Shown here: positions 17,901-27,300 of the stretch, piece by piece
Layout of the letters: each line of letters opens with the position of its first letter
How positions within the stretch are numbered: the first letter of the stretch is position 1
NCBI RefSeq assembly: GCF_009707365.1
Contig: NZ_CP046122.1
Coordinates: 3,162,001 to 3,226,000, forward strand
Source of the DNA: Microlunatus sp. Gsoil 973
GTDB lineage: Bacteria > Actinomycetota > Actinomycetes > Propionibacteriales > Propionibacteriaceae
Reading direction: 5' to 3'
DNA length: 64,000 nucleotides
Position numbers and translations under genes: made by a program
The notes under the pieces: model-generated
Told to the model about the DNA's origin: nothing
The model's database searches: none
The model's input: the letters and a program-made list of their open reading frames with translations, nothing else

Positions 17901-19806
17901 ACTCGCGACTGTGGCGTTCGGAACCGAGACCCTGAGCGGTTGGCAGCAGGCATCGCTGTCGACTCCGGTGGATATCACCGCCGATACCGTCTACACGGTC
18001 TCCTACTACTGTCCCAACGGCGTGTACGGGGTGACGGCGGGTGACTTCCTCGACGGCGGCACCGATCGGGGTGTGTTGCACGCGCTGCCGAACAGCAACG
18101 GCGGGAACGGGGTGTATCAGTACGGTGCCAGCAGTTTCCCGACCAGCACGTCGGGCGGAGCCAACTACTTCGCCGACATCGTCTTCACGGCAGCAGCCGA
18201 CGACACGCCGCCGGCCGTCAGCAGCGTTTCCCCGGCGAACAAGCTGATCGCGGTCAATCCGGCGGTGAAGCCGACAGCCGCGTTCAACGAGCCGATCGAT
18301 CCGGGATCGTTGAGCTTCAGCCTCAGACTCGAAGGAGGAGACACCGTCGACGGCGCGGTCTGCTACGACGACGAGACCCAGGTCGCGACCTTCGACCCGA
18401 GCGCCAATCTGGCCAAGGGCACCAAGTACGTAGCCACCGTCACGGCGTCGGACGTCGCCGGCAATCCCTTGACCGACCCGGTCAGCTGGTCGTTCACCAC
18501 GGTCCAGCCCGATGGAGCCACTCCCGTCACGCTCTGGGACACCTCCGCTGTGCCCGACACTGCCGCCGTCGACGACGACGGACCGGTCGAGGTCGGGGTC
18601 TGGATGACGGCCGCCAGCGACGGGCTGATCACCGGAGTCCGGTTCTACAAGGGCTTGCCGAACACCGGATATCACCAGGGACATATCTGGTCGGAGTCCG
18701 GCACCCTGCTCGCGACCGCGACCTTCAGCGATGAGAGCGCATCGGGCTGGCAGCAGGCAATGTTCGCCGATCCTGTCGCGGTCACCGCCGACACCCCGTT
18801 CGTGGTGTCCTATCACGCACCCAAGGGCGGTTACTCCCACACCGGCGGCGGTCTGTCGTCACGGGTGAGCAATGGTCAGCTGTCGGCGCCGGCCTCGACG
18901 AGCGACCGGCCCAACGGCGTCTTCCGATACGGCTCGGCCGCGTTCCCGACAAGCGGCTACAACGCCGGCAACTACTGGATCGATGCGATCTTCGTAGACA
19001 ACGTCGGCGCGACAGTTACCGATACCACGCCGGCGAACGGAGCCACCGGGATCGATCGATCTCCGCGAATCAGTGCGACCTTCAGCGAAGCAGTCGATCC
19101 GTCGTCGATCGTCATGAAGCTTCGGGACGCCGGCGGCGGCTCGGTCAGCGGACAGGTGACCTACGACTCCAGCAGCAACCGCGCCACCTTCACCCCGGAC
19201 GCACAGTTGGACGTGGGTGCGGTGTACACGGCGGCCGTTGAACAGGCCACCGACGACAGCGGCAACGCGCTGAAGAGCGCCGCGAGCTGGAGTTTCACGG
19301 TCGTCGGCATCGACGCGCAGTCGCTGTGGTCCACCACCGACACGCCCGCCAACCTGCTGGACTCCTCCGCCGATCCGGTGGAACTCGGCGTCAAGTTCCG
19401 CACCTCGACGGCGGGGCAGATCAACGGCATCCGCTTCTACAAGGGCGGCCCGACCGCGCAGGGGCCACACAGTGTCAGTCTGTGGTCCGAGTCGGGAGCC
19501 AGACTGGCCACGGCGCCCGCTGCATCCGAGTCCGCGCGGGGATGGCAGACCGTCATGTTCGCCGATCCCATCCCCATCGTCGCCGACACTGTCTACGTCG
19601 CGTCCTACTTCGCGCCGAACGGTCACTGCTCCTACGACAGCGGCTACTTCGCCTCGTCCGCCAGAACCAGCGGCGACCTGACAGCACCGAAAGACGGAGC
19701 CGACGGACCGAACGGTGTCTTCGCGGAATCGTCGTCGAGCACATTTCCGAGCAGAAATGCCAACGGTACGAATTACTGGGTTGATGTGCTGTTCACAAGG
19801 TCGTGA
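14950..19806 (+). CDS. Tat-exported 1618-residue protein: dimethylformamidase-like domain with DUF4082 and Ig-like repeats
   Basis: A twin-arginine signal (FSRRRLLGTAG, cleavage near residue 55) is followed by a ~500-residue domain resembling the C-terminal region of N,N-dimethylformamidase large subunit-like proteins, with SGHDEYVSDAQR and MTGNEYFWK. Next comes an Ig-like domain (about 557-652). Then four DUF4082 domains (about 654-810, 920-1080, 1190-1349, 1455-1616) alternate with three Big_5-type Ig domains (about 815-914, 1083-1184, 1353-1452). The GTG start at 14950 has GGGGGG upstream. Tat export implies folding, perhaps with a metal, before secretion. The role is probably extracellular and matrix-related. 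Whether the N-terminal domain hydrolyses an amide or glycan is unknown. Confidence 0.8.
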   Translation: MKNSSNSQSRKRSDAREGTDARRWTFSRRRLLGTAGITAAAGATLQAVRPARAAASTGAGPNSIQDENALPGSDPSEWDSWDNESIQGYTTRYSFLPGETVDFKVKTDSSNWQIRVFRMGWYGGKGARWMADVTPSVPLPQLQPEDPVLDAGTLLKDYGNWSVSASWTIPTTAVSGVYYALFERLDNDESNHCIFVVRRDGPSDILVQTSEMTWQAYNLYGDNSLYFSEQGADLPRAYKVSYNRPISGGGIENMFLGSEFPLVRFLERNGYDVAYCGGIDVHENGSLLLDRKVFISSGHDEYVSDAQRTHVTSARDAGVNLIFMTGNEYFWKVRFEPSIDGSGTENRTLVCYKETHANAKIDPSPEWTGTWADPRFSPPSNGGRPQNALTGQFFRVILPTDQLDDTMTVPAEYAPLRFWRNTEVADLEPGETRALAPSTLGYEFDCDEDNGYRPPGSIRLSSTTVTVPQILRDYGTTYSSGTTTHNMTVYRASSGALVWGTGTVQWAYGLDEYHEADQGTPIDPAMQQATVNMLADMGVQPTTLMSGMVAAHQSTDTAGPTVTITFPTDGATFPLGTALTITGTAEDADGVVGGVEMSTDGGETWHPITGTASWSHVFTLLTAGANTIKVRGVDDSYNVGEPATITVTAGPREYPCSIWPESIVPAVASADDQGSVEVGLKFRSDKSGFVTGLKFYKGSGNKGPHLGRLWTSSGTKLAEATFDNETAAGWQRVSIPTVPVAANTTYVASVYMPVGNYAADAGYFAQAFTLDPMTALADGDQGPNGMYHYGSSGFPDQSFGATNYWVDVVFTIHDANPPRVVDSTPAPDVNSVSVSEPLTLTFGSGVKASSIDLELRSAAGETVSGSTNYDSDSQTLTFTPDSNLGRLTKYALTLKSAENTDGVPLTEPVVINFTTIGVVGSYPSSIWDSADKPTFFANDDTSAVELGVHFTSDVDGSISALRYYKAPGSPGAHVGHLWSPAGELLATVAFGTETLSGWQQASLSTPVDITADTVYTVSYYCPNGVYGVTAGDFLDGGTDRGVLHALPNSNGGNGVYQYGASSFPTSTSGGANYFADIVFTAAADDTPPAVSSVSPANKLIAVNPAVKPTAAFNEPIDPGSLSFSLRLEGGDTVDGAVCYDDETQVATFDPSANLAKGTKYVATVTASDVAGNPLTDPVSWSFTTVQPDGATPVTLWDTSAVPDTAAVDDDGPVEVGVWMTAASDGLITGVRFYKGLPNTGYHQGHIWSESGTLLATATFSDESASGWQQAMFADPVAVTADTPFVVSYHAPKGGYSHTGGGLSSRVSNGQLSAPASTSDRPNGVFRYGSAAFPTSGYNAGNYWIDAIFVDNVGATVTDTTPANGATGIDRSPRISATFSEAVDPSSIVMKLRDAGGGSVSGQVTYDSSSNRATFTPDAQLDVGAVYTAAVEQATDDSGNALKSAASWSFTVVGIDAQSLWSTTDTPANLLDSSADPVELGVKFRTSTAGQINGIRFYKGGPTAQGPHSVSLWSESGARLATAPAASESARGWQTVMFADPIPIVADTVYVASYFAPNGHCSYDSGYFASSARTSGDLTAPKDGADGPNGVFAESSSSTFPSRNANGTNYWVDVLFTRS

Positions 19807-19929
19807 TCTGCGGGCCGGGCTGTTGTCTTTCGGTACCGTGATCGGTGTGAGGGCAATTGCCTCCCTGACGAGCAGGGTCGGCATACCAGGCCAGGCTCCG
19901 CAGCGCCATCGTCTCGTAGGGTGGCGCCC

Positions 19930-20424
19930 ATGACCGACCATCGCCTGTTCCTGCTGCGCCACGCCCAGGCCGTCGACTCGGCACCGGGACTGACGGACCA
20001 CGAACGCCCACTGACCGATTACGGGATCGATCAGGCGACCGAGGTGGGTGGTGCTCTTCGGGCACGAGGCGCCAGGCCCGATCATGTGCTGTGCTCCTCG
20101 TCGACGCGGACGCGGCAAACCTGGAGCGCCCTCGGCCTGAACGCGGAGGTCGACTTCAGTGACGCCATCTACAACGCCGGAAGCGATTCCCTGCTCGACT
20201 CCGTACGCCTCCTTGACGAAGCAGCTGGAACCGCGATGATCATTGGTCACGCACCCGGCGTTCCTGCCCTGGCAGCCGAGCTTGCCGGTCCCGGCTCTGA
20301 TCAGCGTGCGGTCGACGTGGTCAACAGCCGGTACCCGGTGGCCACCGTCAGCGAGTTCGAGATCGACGGCCCGTGGACGGATCTGCAGGTGGGACGGTTG
20401 GTCTGGATACGCCTCGCGCAATAA
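19930..20424 (+). CDS. Histidine phosphatase family protein (SixA-like)
   Basis: A 164-residue phosphatase. The catalytic RHG-type motif is LFLLRHAQAV near the N-terminus, followed by LTDYGIDQA and SSSTRTRQTW with the second arginine. The second histidine is in IIGHAPGV. Size and motifs match SixA-type phosphohistidine or small-molecule phosphatases. I chose ATG 19930 because AGGGTGG lies 5-6 bp upstream. A GTG at 19921 is possible. It sits alone between the large secreted-protein gene and the sugar transferase, so its link to EPS production is uncertain. Confidence 0.85.
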   Translation: MTDHRLFLLRHAQAVDSAPGLTDHERPLTDYGIDQATEVGGALRARGARPDHVLCSSSTRTRQTWSALGLNAEVDFSDAIYNAGSDSLLDSVRLLDEAAGTAMIIGHAPGVPALAAELAGPGSDQRAVDVVNSRYPVATVSEFEIDGPWTDLQVGRLVWIRLAQ

Positions 20425-20637
20425 GCCGACAATGATCTTGAACCGCAGATTGCGCCGTCCTCCCAGAACTTGGACCTTTTTGCCAGAAACGACTCGTGTC
20501 GACTTCGGTCGCGATAGCATCAAGACAGTCTCGGGGGAGAATCTACGCAGGATCTGGCGTCTGCAGATCGTCGTGTAGTCATGTGATCTTTCACCCCTCC
20601 TCCGAGGCGGCACAACGCGCCGCGTGCGGCGTCACAT

Positions 20638-20657
20638 TCGGGGGATATCGGGGGATA
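20638..20657 (+). promoter_or_regulatory. Tandem TCGGGGGATA element upstream of the priming transferase
   Basis: Two direct 10-bp units (TCGGGGGATA) lie side by side, ending 6 bp before the ATG of the sugar-phosphate transferase. The core TCGGGGGA also occurs at 20531, and near the starts of several other genes of this locus (27809, 34038, 38271, 39403, 39608). In part it can serve as a ribosome-binding site, but a purine-only site would not need the conserved TC or the tandem copy. Function unknown. Confidence 0.5.
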
Positions 20658-20663
20658 TCAGGC

Positions 20664-22220
20664 ATGTCAGCACCTGACACTGCCGTCGCGCTCCTCGGCG
20701 AGACCAGACTGGTCGAAGCCGAGGAGCACTCCGACGGCGTACGAACGACTGCGGTCGAAAACGCTGGGCACGTTGGGGATGCGCTGGAGCGGCGCGCCCG
20801 ACGACTGGCCGGCCGAGCAACAGACTTCCGCCAGTGGGCCCGGCTCTACCTCCGGCGGCTGATGGCCGTCGATGCATTGAGCGGACTGCTAGCCGTCGGC
20901 ATCGCTGCACTGCTGCCGCCGGGACTGCATCCGACGACTGTCACGGAATGGGCCGTGCTCGGGCTGATCGGTGCAGCCGGCTGGCCGGCCTGGGTTGCCG
21001 GCGCACGCGGTTACCGTCGCCATCACGTCGGAGTCGGTAGCGCCGAACTGCGCGCAGTGGTGCAGGCCACGGTGTTGATCATCGTCGTCACGGCGCTACC
21101 TGCCACCTGGCTCGGAATCGACGGCGTCCTGGGGACTGTCGTGGTGGCAGCGCCGTTCGCTGCGCTGGCCAGCGTCGGCGTGCGGATCGGATGGCGGGAA
21201 CGGCTCCGCAGATCCCAACGTGCCGGCAGTAATCTGCGTCGAATGATCATGGTCGGCACTCCGGAAGCGGTCCAGGAACTGTGCTCCGCCGTCGAACGCG
21301 AACCCAGCATGGGAATGCGCGTCGCCGGAGTGTGTGTGCCGTCCGACGAGATGGACCGTGCGCGAAGGATGGGCCTGCCGGTCGTCGGGGATGTTGATCA
21401 TGTTGCCGCGATCGCTTCGGAGCTGGAGTGCCACGGGGTCGCGGTCACCGGCGCCGAACGTCCGACTTTCGTGCGACACCTCGCCTGGTCCCTCGAGGGA
21501 GTGGACGCCGACCTCCTGGTCCACCCTGGCCTGCTCGACGTCGCTCGCCCGCGGATGCACATCCAGCCCTACAGTGGCGCGCCGATGCTGCACGTCGAGC
21601 AGCCGCGCTTCGACGGCTGGACCCGCCGGGTCAAGCGAGCGATGGACCTGGTCATCACCGGCGTCGGGCTCCTGATCATCTCACCACTGCTCGCCGCCAT
21701 CGCGCTGCTGATCAAGATCGACGATCGCAAAGGGCCGGTGATCTTCAAACAGACCAGGATCGGCGTCGACGGCAGACCGTTCACAATGCTGAAGTTCCGT
21801 TCGATGTGCACCGACGCCGAGCAGAAGCTTGCCGCCTTGATGGCCCAGAACGAGGGCGCCGGGCCGCTGTTCAAGATCGAGAACGACCCGAGGGTGACCC
21901 GCGTCGGCCGCGTGCTGCGCAAGTACTCGCTGGACGAGTTGCCGCAGCTGTTCAACGTCCTGGCCGGCTCCATGTCACTGGTCGGGCCGCGCCCGCCGCT
22001 GAAGTCGGAGGTGGACGAGTACGCGGATCCGGTCCGGCGGCGGCTCAAGGTTGTCCCCGGACTCACCGGGATGTGGCAGGTCAGTGGCCGGTCGCTGCTG
22101 ACCTGGGAGGAGAGCGTACGACTCGACCTCCACTACGTGGAGAACTGGTCCATCGGACTCGACCTGATGATCATCTTCAAGACGGCCCATGCCGTACTGG
22201 CCAAGCGCGGGGCGTTCTGA
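20664..22220 (+). CDS. Polyprenyl-phosphate sugar-phosphate transferase (EPS initiating enzyme)
   Basis: A 518-residue initiating glycosyltransferase of the WbaP/CpsE type. It has several N-terminal membrane segments (residues about 60-175) and a nucleotide-binding-like middle domain (starting RRMIMVGTPEAVQEL). A further membrane helix follows (MDLVITGVGLLIISPLLAAI). The C-terminal catalytic domain has KQTRIGVDGRPFTMLKFRSM, the DELPQLFNVLAGSMSLVGPRP signature and PGLTGMWQVSGR. It transfers a sugar 1-phosphate to undecaprenyl phosphate at the cytoplasmic face, the first step of repeat-unit assembly. ATG 20664 was chosen over longer frames because the N-terminus is typical from there. The 239 bp upstream carry the recurring TCGGGGGA element. 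Confidence 0.92.
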   Translation: MSAPDTAVALLGETRLVEAEEHSDGVRTTAVENAGHVGDALERRARRLAGRATDFRQWARLYLRRLMAVDALSGLLAVGIAALLPPGLHPTTVTEWAVLGLIGAAGWPAWVAGARGYRRHHVGVGSAELRAVVQATVLIIVVTALPATWLGIDGVLGTVVVAAPFAALASVGVRIGWRERLRRSQRAGSNLRRMIMVGTPEAVQELCSAVEREPSMGMRVAGVCVPSDEMDRARRMGLPVVGDVDHVAAIASELECHGVAVTGAERPTFVRHLAWSLEGVDADLLVHPGLLDVARPRMHIQPYSGAPMLHVEQPRFDGWTRRVKRAMDLVITGVGLLIISPLLAAIALLIKIDDRKGPVIFKQTRIGVDGRPFTMLKFRSMCTDAEQKLAALMAQNEGAGPLFKIENDPRVTRVGRVLRKYSLDELPQLFNVLAGSMSLVGPRPPLKSEVDEYADPVRRRLKVVPGLTGMWQVSGRSLLTWEESVRLDLHYVENWSIGLDLMIIFKTAHAVLAKRGAF

Positions 22221-22542
22221 TCGCCTCGGCAGATCACCGCACAGCACAGTCCGCGGATGGCCTGCACCACCGAGGGTCAAGAAAGCAACGCCAAACACTC
22301 ACTACATTCAGTGATCTCGCGTGAAAAACAACCTCCGATAAAGCTGATCAATTCTTGATTGGTAGGCGAGGAGAAGGGGCACGCGCGCTGTTGCATAGCC
22401 GAAGAACTGCTGGCTATGTTGAAACCGCTGATTCTCCATAGAGTCCGCTATATCGCCCGGTGCGAACCGGTCGATGTATGCCTGCGGATGCACCTCCAGG
22501 GTCCGCAGCAGGCACCCCCGAGCCTGACACACGGAGGTCGAA
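22221..22542. other. Intergenic region before the GH26-like gene
   Basis: About 320 bp with no convincing gene. It is less GC-rich around 22315-22360 and should contain the promoter of the secreted GH26-like gene. The GGAGG just upstream of 22543 is its ribosome-binding site. No clear hairpin was found. Confidence 0.4.
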
Positions 22543-23574
22543 TTGCTGCGCTCACTGCGCCCCCACAGAGCAGCGCGATCGCCCCACGCAATTACTCTTG
22601 TGGCCGCGTTCCTATTGATTGCGGGTCTCGTCACAATTCCACGAGCGCCCGCTGCCGCCGCTTCATGCAGCCTATCCGCGAAGTTGGTTCCCTCGTGCGG
22701 AGTGCTCACCGGCGCATTCGTCCAGACCCGGAGCGGCGAAACGGTGAAGACGGCCACGACTCGTTTCGAACGTCAGGTCGGCCGTCGGCAAAGCATCCTG
22801 CACTTCTACCACGTTGGCACCAAGCTGTTCCCGACACCGGCGGAGATCTCGCTGGCTACCGGCGGTCGCCGCCTCTTCCTGAGTTGGAAGCCGGAAAGCG
22901 GACACACCTGGGCACAGGTCGCGGCCGGCGCGGTCGACGACGCCATCGACCGCGAAGCGAACTACGTCAAGTCCCACTACAAGGCGAAGTTCTTTCTCGC
23001 GATCCACCACGAACCGGAGGATGAGGTCAAACCGGTTTCGGGCTCGGGCTACACGGCCAAGGACTACGCCCACATGTACCAACGCGTCGTGAAGCGATTT
23101 CGGGCAAAGGGCGTCACGAACGCTGTATTCGTCATGGTGTACATGGGCGCCCAGAAGCACGTCACCACGTTCTGGTTCAAGAATCTGTGGCCAGGTGCGT
23201 CCTATGTCGATTGGATCGCCTACGACCCCTACGTGACGCCGAAGACCAACGGACAATCCGGCAGCTTCCCCTGGATGGTCAATGTCCACTGGGGCTCGGA
23301 GTTCACCGGGATGTACAACTGGATCCGGGCGAATCACCCACGCAAGCCGATCATGCTCGCCGAATGGGGAGTTGCCGAGAAACCCGGAGATGCGACCTAC
23401 AAGGGTGACCTTTTCAGGAGCGTCCCGCGCTTGATCGGCAGGTACCCGAAAATCAAGGCGATGGTCTATTTCGACTCACCCATTGCCCGTTCCGGCAAGG
23501 TTCAGGCAGACACCACTGCGCGGGCGCTGAACGGCTACAAGGCCATGTCGAACAGCTCATGCTTCTTCGGCTGA
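22543..23574 (+). CDS. Secreted GH26-like glycoside hydrolase
   Basis: A 343-residue exported protein with a TTG start. GGAGG lies 7 bp upstream and a signal peptide (residues 1-40, ends AAAA) follows at once. The catalytic domain resembles family GH26 (beta-mannanase type). The acid/base glutamate is in AIHHEPED (E157) and the nucleophile in MLAEWG (E274), with WIAYDPY between them. It likely cleaves the EPS or a related mannan- or xylan-like polymer outside the cell, for chain trimming or release. A second GH26-like protein, a lipoprotein, is encoded at 30734-31651, so the locus has a soluble and an anchored version. Confidence 0.8.
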   Translation: MLRSLRPHRAARSPHAITLVAAFLLIAGLVTIPRAPAAAASCSLSAKLVPSCGVLTGAFVQTRSGETVKTATTRFERQVGRRQSILHFYHVGTKLFPTPAEISLATGGRRLFLSWKPESGHTWAQVAAGAVDDAIDREANYVKSHYKAKFFLAIHHEPEDEVKPVSGSGYTAKDYAHMYQRVVKRFRAKGVTNAVFVMVYMGAQKHVTTFWFKNLWPGASYVDWIAYDPYVTPKTNGQSGSFPWMVNVHWGSEFTGMYNWIRANHPRKPIMLAEWGVAEKPGDATYKGDLFRSVPRLIGRYPKIKAMVYFDSPIARSGKVQADTTARALNGYKAMSNSSCFFG

Positions 23575-23613
23575 TCCGGCTGACGTGTTTGCCCTGCGGC
23601 AGGAGTGCAGTGC

Positions 23614-24339
23614 TCAGCGCGGGAGTCTGAAGATCAGGCAGCCCTTGTCCGGTCCGGCGGTGGCGCGGACGCGCCAGGTTCCACCCTGTTCGAGCTCGGT
23701 GTAGGTGTCGTAGAACTTCCACTGTTCGGCGTCTGCGACCTGGTTCTGACGCGTCGTGACGGTCGTGCCGGAGCCGACATGGGTGAACTTCAGTGTCAGC
23801 CCAGGCATCTTTCCAGCGTGCAGCGGAACGAAGTAGAGCCGCACGGTCCGCTGGGAATGGCCAGGCTGGGTGTGTCCGTACGCCTTCCGCGCATCGTCGA
23901 ACGCTCCGGCGACGAATCCCCCTGCGCGCACATCGCGCTGAGACCCGACATCGACGCACTGCGTTGTGGATTTGCCAGGAACCCGGTGGATCACCGCGGT
24001 CTGCTCGCCGGTCTTGGTCGGCTGCGCGTTCTCGTCGGTGTCCGGATCGACAGCGGTCTCGCCCTTGCCCGGTGACTTGGGAGACGCATCACCCTTCGGC
24101 GAAGCCGATCCCTTCGGTGCCGCCGGCGACGCCGGCCGTGGCGTAGCCGAGCCGGCGCTGGGCGCCGAGGGCTTCGGAGTGGGGCTCGCTGCCCCGGTGC
24201 TGCCGGCCGTCGCCGGGGCCGAGGCCCGCCCGGTGACTGTCGGCGCAGCCGGATCGCTGACATTGGCCTTGGTCCCACAGCTGACCAGCACCAGGGTCAG
24301 CGGCAGCAGTGCTGCGACTGCGCCTCGCCGAATCTTCAT
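23614..24339 (-). CDS. Lipoprotein with Pro/Ala/Ser-rich linker, unknown function
   Basis: A 241-residue lipoprotein. The ATG at 24339 has AGGAAA upstream and gives a compact signal ending in the lipobox LVSC. Residues about 25-115 are a low-complexity Ala/Pro/Ser/Lys linker suitable for spanning the cell wall. The C-terminal 120 residues form a globular domain with two cysteines (TTQCVDVG and DKGCLIFRL) that could form a disulfide. No family was recognised. It is encoded 45 bp downstream of the big propeller/PKD protein and is probably co-transcribed with it. Confidence 0.7.
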   Translation of the reverse strand: MKIRRGAVAALLPLTLVLVSCGTKANVSDPAAPTVTGRASAPATAGSTGAASPTPKPSAPSAGSATPRPASPAAPKGSASPKGDASPKSPGKGETAVDPDTDENAQPTKTGEQTAVIHRVPGKSTTQCVDVGSQRDVRAGGFVAGAFDDARKAYGHTQPGHSQRTVRLYFVPLHAGKMPGLTLKFTHVGSGTTVTTRQNQVADAEQWKFYDTYTELEQGGTWRVRATAGPDKGCLIFRLPR

Positions 24340-24384
24340 GCTGTTTCCTATCTCGGTGTCCGGACGGTTCCCGTCAAGCGACAC

Positions 24385-27300
24385 TCAGGCCGGCTTGAGC
24401 GCGATGGTCCAGCTGATGGCGCGGGTGCTCGTGACGTCGGTGCTCGCCGTCAGACCGCCGGCATGTCCGTCGGACGGAGCCGCCGAATCGGCGACCAGAG
24501 TCGAAACCCTGCCGGTTCCCGTCGAGTAGACAACCTCACGTTGTGTCACCGACGCCGGCGGCGTCCATGCTGCCGTGTTCGGCGACTTGTCGGTCCAGAT
24601 GGTCAGGATCGTGTCAGTAGTTGGTGTGGTCAGCGTCGGCGACGTGTGCGAGTCGGTGCCGGAGTCCGTACCCGTTGCGTACCCGTCGATCGGCTGGTCA
24701 GCGTCGACGCCGCTGTAGGCGACGACGCTGAGCACTGACTTGGTGGACGCGGCCAACGAAACCGTCCGGTTGGCGCCAGCGTCAGCACTGGTGGCGACCC
24801 GGGTCCAGACGTAGGTCGCGGTGCCGGTTGTGCTGGCCTGGTCCACGAGTTTCCATCCGCTCGGCGTCGTTGCCGCGGTCACTGAGTTCAGGGCCGCAGT
24901 CATCACCATGAGATCACCTGCCTGGACTCCCGAAGGCAGCGTGACCGTCGGCGAGGCGGTGTTGGAGTACTTGCTGCTGCTGTCCTCGAACGTGATCTTG
25001 TGGCTCGGCGGAACCGGATCGGTCGGTGACGCGGTCTTGGTCGTCTGACCGGTCGCGCCAAGATCATCTTTCACCGTCAGCTTGACGCTGTAGGAACCGC
25101 CGCTGCTGTAGGAATGGGTTGCCACCTGCCCAGTGCCGTTCGAGCCGTCGCCGAACGTCCAGCTGTAGCCGGCCACTGTGCCATCAGGGTCGGTGGAGCC
25201 CGACGCATCGAAGGTGCAGTTCAGTTCGACACATTGAACGGTGAAACTTGCGGTGGGCGCCTTGTTCGCGGGTGCGCTGGCGCCCGAAAGGAACAGGACG
25301 CGGGACCGCCAGTCGTTCCCACCGGAACCGGGACCATCGACAACCGCCGGTGTACCGGACGTCGCACTTCCGCTCAGGCCAACAGCGTTGAGGTTTCCGT
25401 CGGACTTGGTGACGTAGTAGAGAGTCCCGCCGGTCACGAACATACCCATGGTGTTGTTGAAGTTGACGTTGCCGGACACGGTGAACCGGTCGGACCCGAC
25501 GATTCCGCTGTCGGTGTTGAACCACCGCCAGTACAGCGCCGACTGGCCGGTTACGTGGTAGTAGAGGCGACCGTTGGCGTACGCAGCGCCGGTGACGTTG
25601 GGAATCTCGCTGTAGTAGTTGCTGGGCACGCCGTCATAGGTGTTGCCGCTCCCGGTGCTGACGCCGTCCCAATCGGGATCGTGGTATGGGTCGATGCCAT
25701 TCTGCGAGCCGAAGTTCCCGTTGCTGTAGGTCCGAGAGTTGAAGGTGTTGTCGGTCAGTCCGTAGTACAGCTTGCCGCCGGCCAGGAACGCACCTCTCAT
25801 ACTTCCCCAGGAGATGCCCGACGACGGAACCTGGACACCGGCTCCAGCTCCGGCCGAGCTCATCGGGATGGCCGTGATGGAGTCGTCGCTGTTGGACGGC
25901 GGAGCCTGGTCGGTCCGCACGATCTCGATGGCGTTGATCAACGGATTCTCAACCTCGTGGCGGAAGTCGATGTCGACCGCGCCGTCGCTTGTCAGGTTGT
26001 AGCTCTTCATCGTGCCCCGCTGATCACCGGCGTCCTTCACGATGTCGTAGTGATCAAGAACCCTGGTCCCGTCGATCGACACGTCGAACACGCGTTGGCC
26101 GATGCCGCTGGTGCAGGTGCAGCGGTTGGCGAAGTACAGCCGTACCTGGATCGGCGTGCCGGCTGTCACCGGGAACTCCCACTCCATCGCCGGATTGTCC
26201 GACGGCGACCATCTCTCGCTGTCGAAGACGGCGTTCGGCGTGCTCGACGGAACGCTGTTGTCGGAAGTGGCACCACTGGCATAGGTGGCGATATTGCTGC
26301 CTGTGTTGTGGTACGGGCTGGAGCTGCTGTCGTCGCCGACCCAGTCGGGTCCGGCATCGACCGCACCGAGGGTCGGACCCGCCGCGTTCACGCGGTACAG
26401 GACGTTTCCGTTTTGACCGGTACGTCCCGCGACGTAGGCCGTTCCTGGGAGATTGGCGATCGCATCCGATGCCTCAGGGCTCCCGCCGGCAAGCGGGAAG
26501 AAGGCGATTCGCGGGCGTTTGTACGCATAGTGGGCGCCGACGTACTCCGTGTCACTTCCCATCCACAGCCCTTGCGGCGTTGGGTAGAGCGCATACACCG
26601 CCGCCCCGCGAGGATTGCGGCCCGGGTTCCATTTCAACGGCACGCCGGTGTTGATGTCGAGCGCAGCCAGTCCGGGACGCGGCACTGCGCCGGGGCCGGC
26701 CTTGTCACTGGCAAGGCTGTTGTTCATCCAGCGTTGGTGCCCACCGACGTAGACCGCGGTCTCGGTGACAGTCACGCCCCAGACGGTGTCACCGCCGGTG
26801 TAGTCCACCCAGGTGGGTTGGATGTTGGTTCCGGTCGCGCTGGTCTCGAAACGGGCTGCCGCATCACACAGGGTGTTCGCGACGTAGCCACCGGTCGCGG
26901 CAACGACGAAGTAGGAGCCGTCGGGCGAGAAGCTGACGCCGCGCACATACGTGTCGAAGGCCCAGTTGAAGCAGTAGGGCTGATAGCCGTTGGTGTTCCA
27001 GCTGGCCGTGACGCTCGATGACGAACCGCCGAGGGTCAGCATGACCAGTTGATCACGGGCTTGGCCGTCGACCTTCTTGAAGTTCCCGATGGCGACGAGC
27101 CTGGTTCCGTCGGCGTTGATGTCCATGTCTCGCACGCCGACGGCGCCTTGAGCGCCCGAGCCGGAGTCGTTGTGATGCCCGGAGACCTGGTCGTTCACGT
27201 AGGGGTCGAGCGCACCTGTGGTGCCGTTGAGGCTCGCCAGACCTGCATGGGCGACACCACCCGCAGTCGTGAAGTTGCCACCGACGAACAGCCGCCCGTC

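Noticed and set aside
18859-20613. 584-residue minus-strand open frame
   Set aside because: Antisense to the Tat protein and the SixA-like gene, Arg/Gly/Val-rich, no domain, no ribosome site.
25114-27021. 635-residue plus-strand open frame
   Set aside because: Antisense to the propeller/malectin/PKD gene, with low-complexity composition and no recognisable motif.
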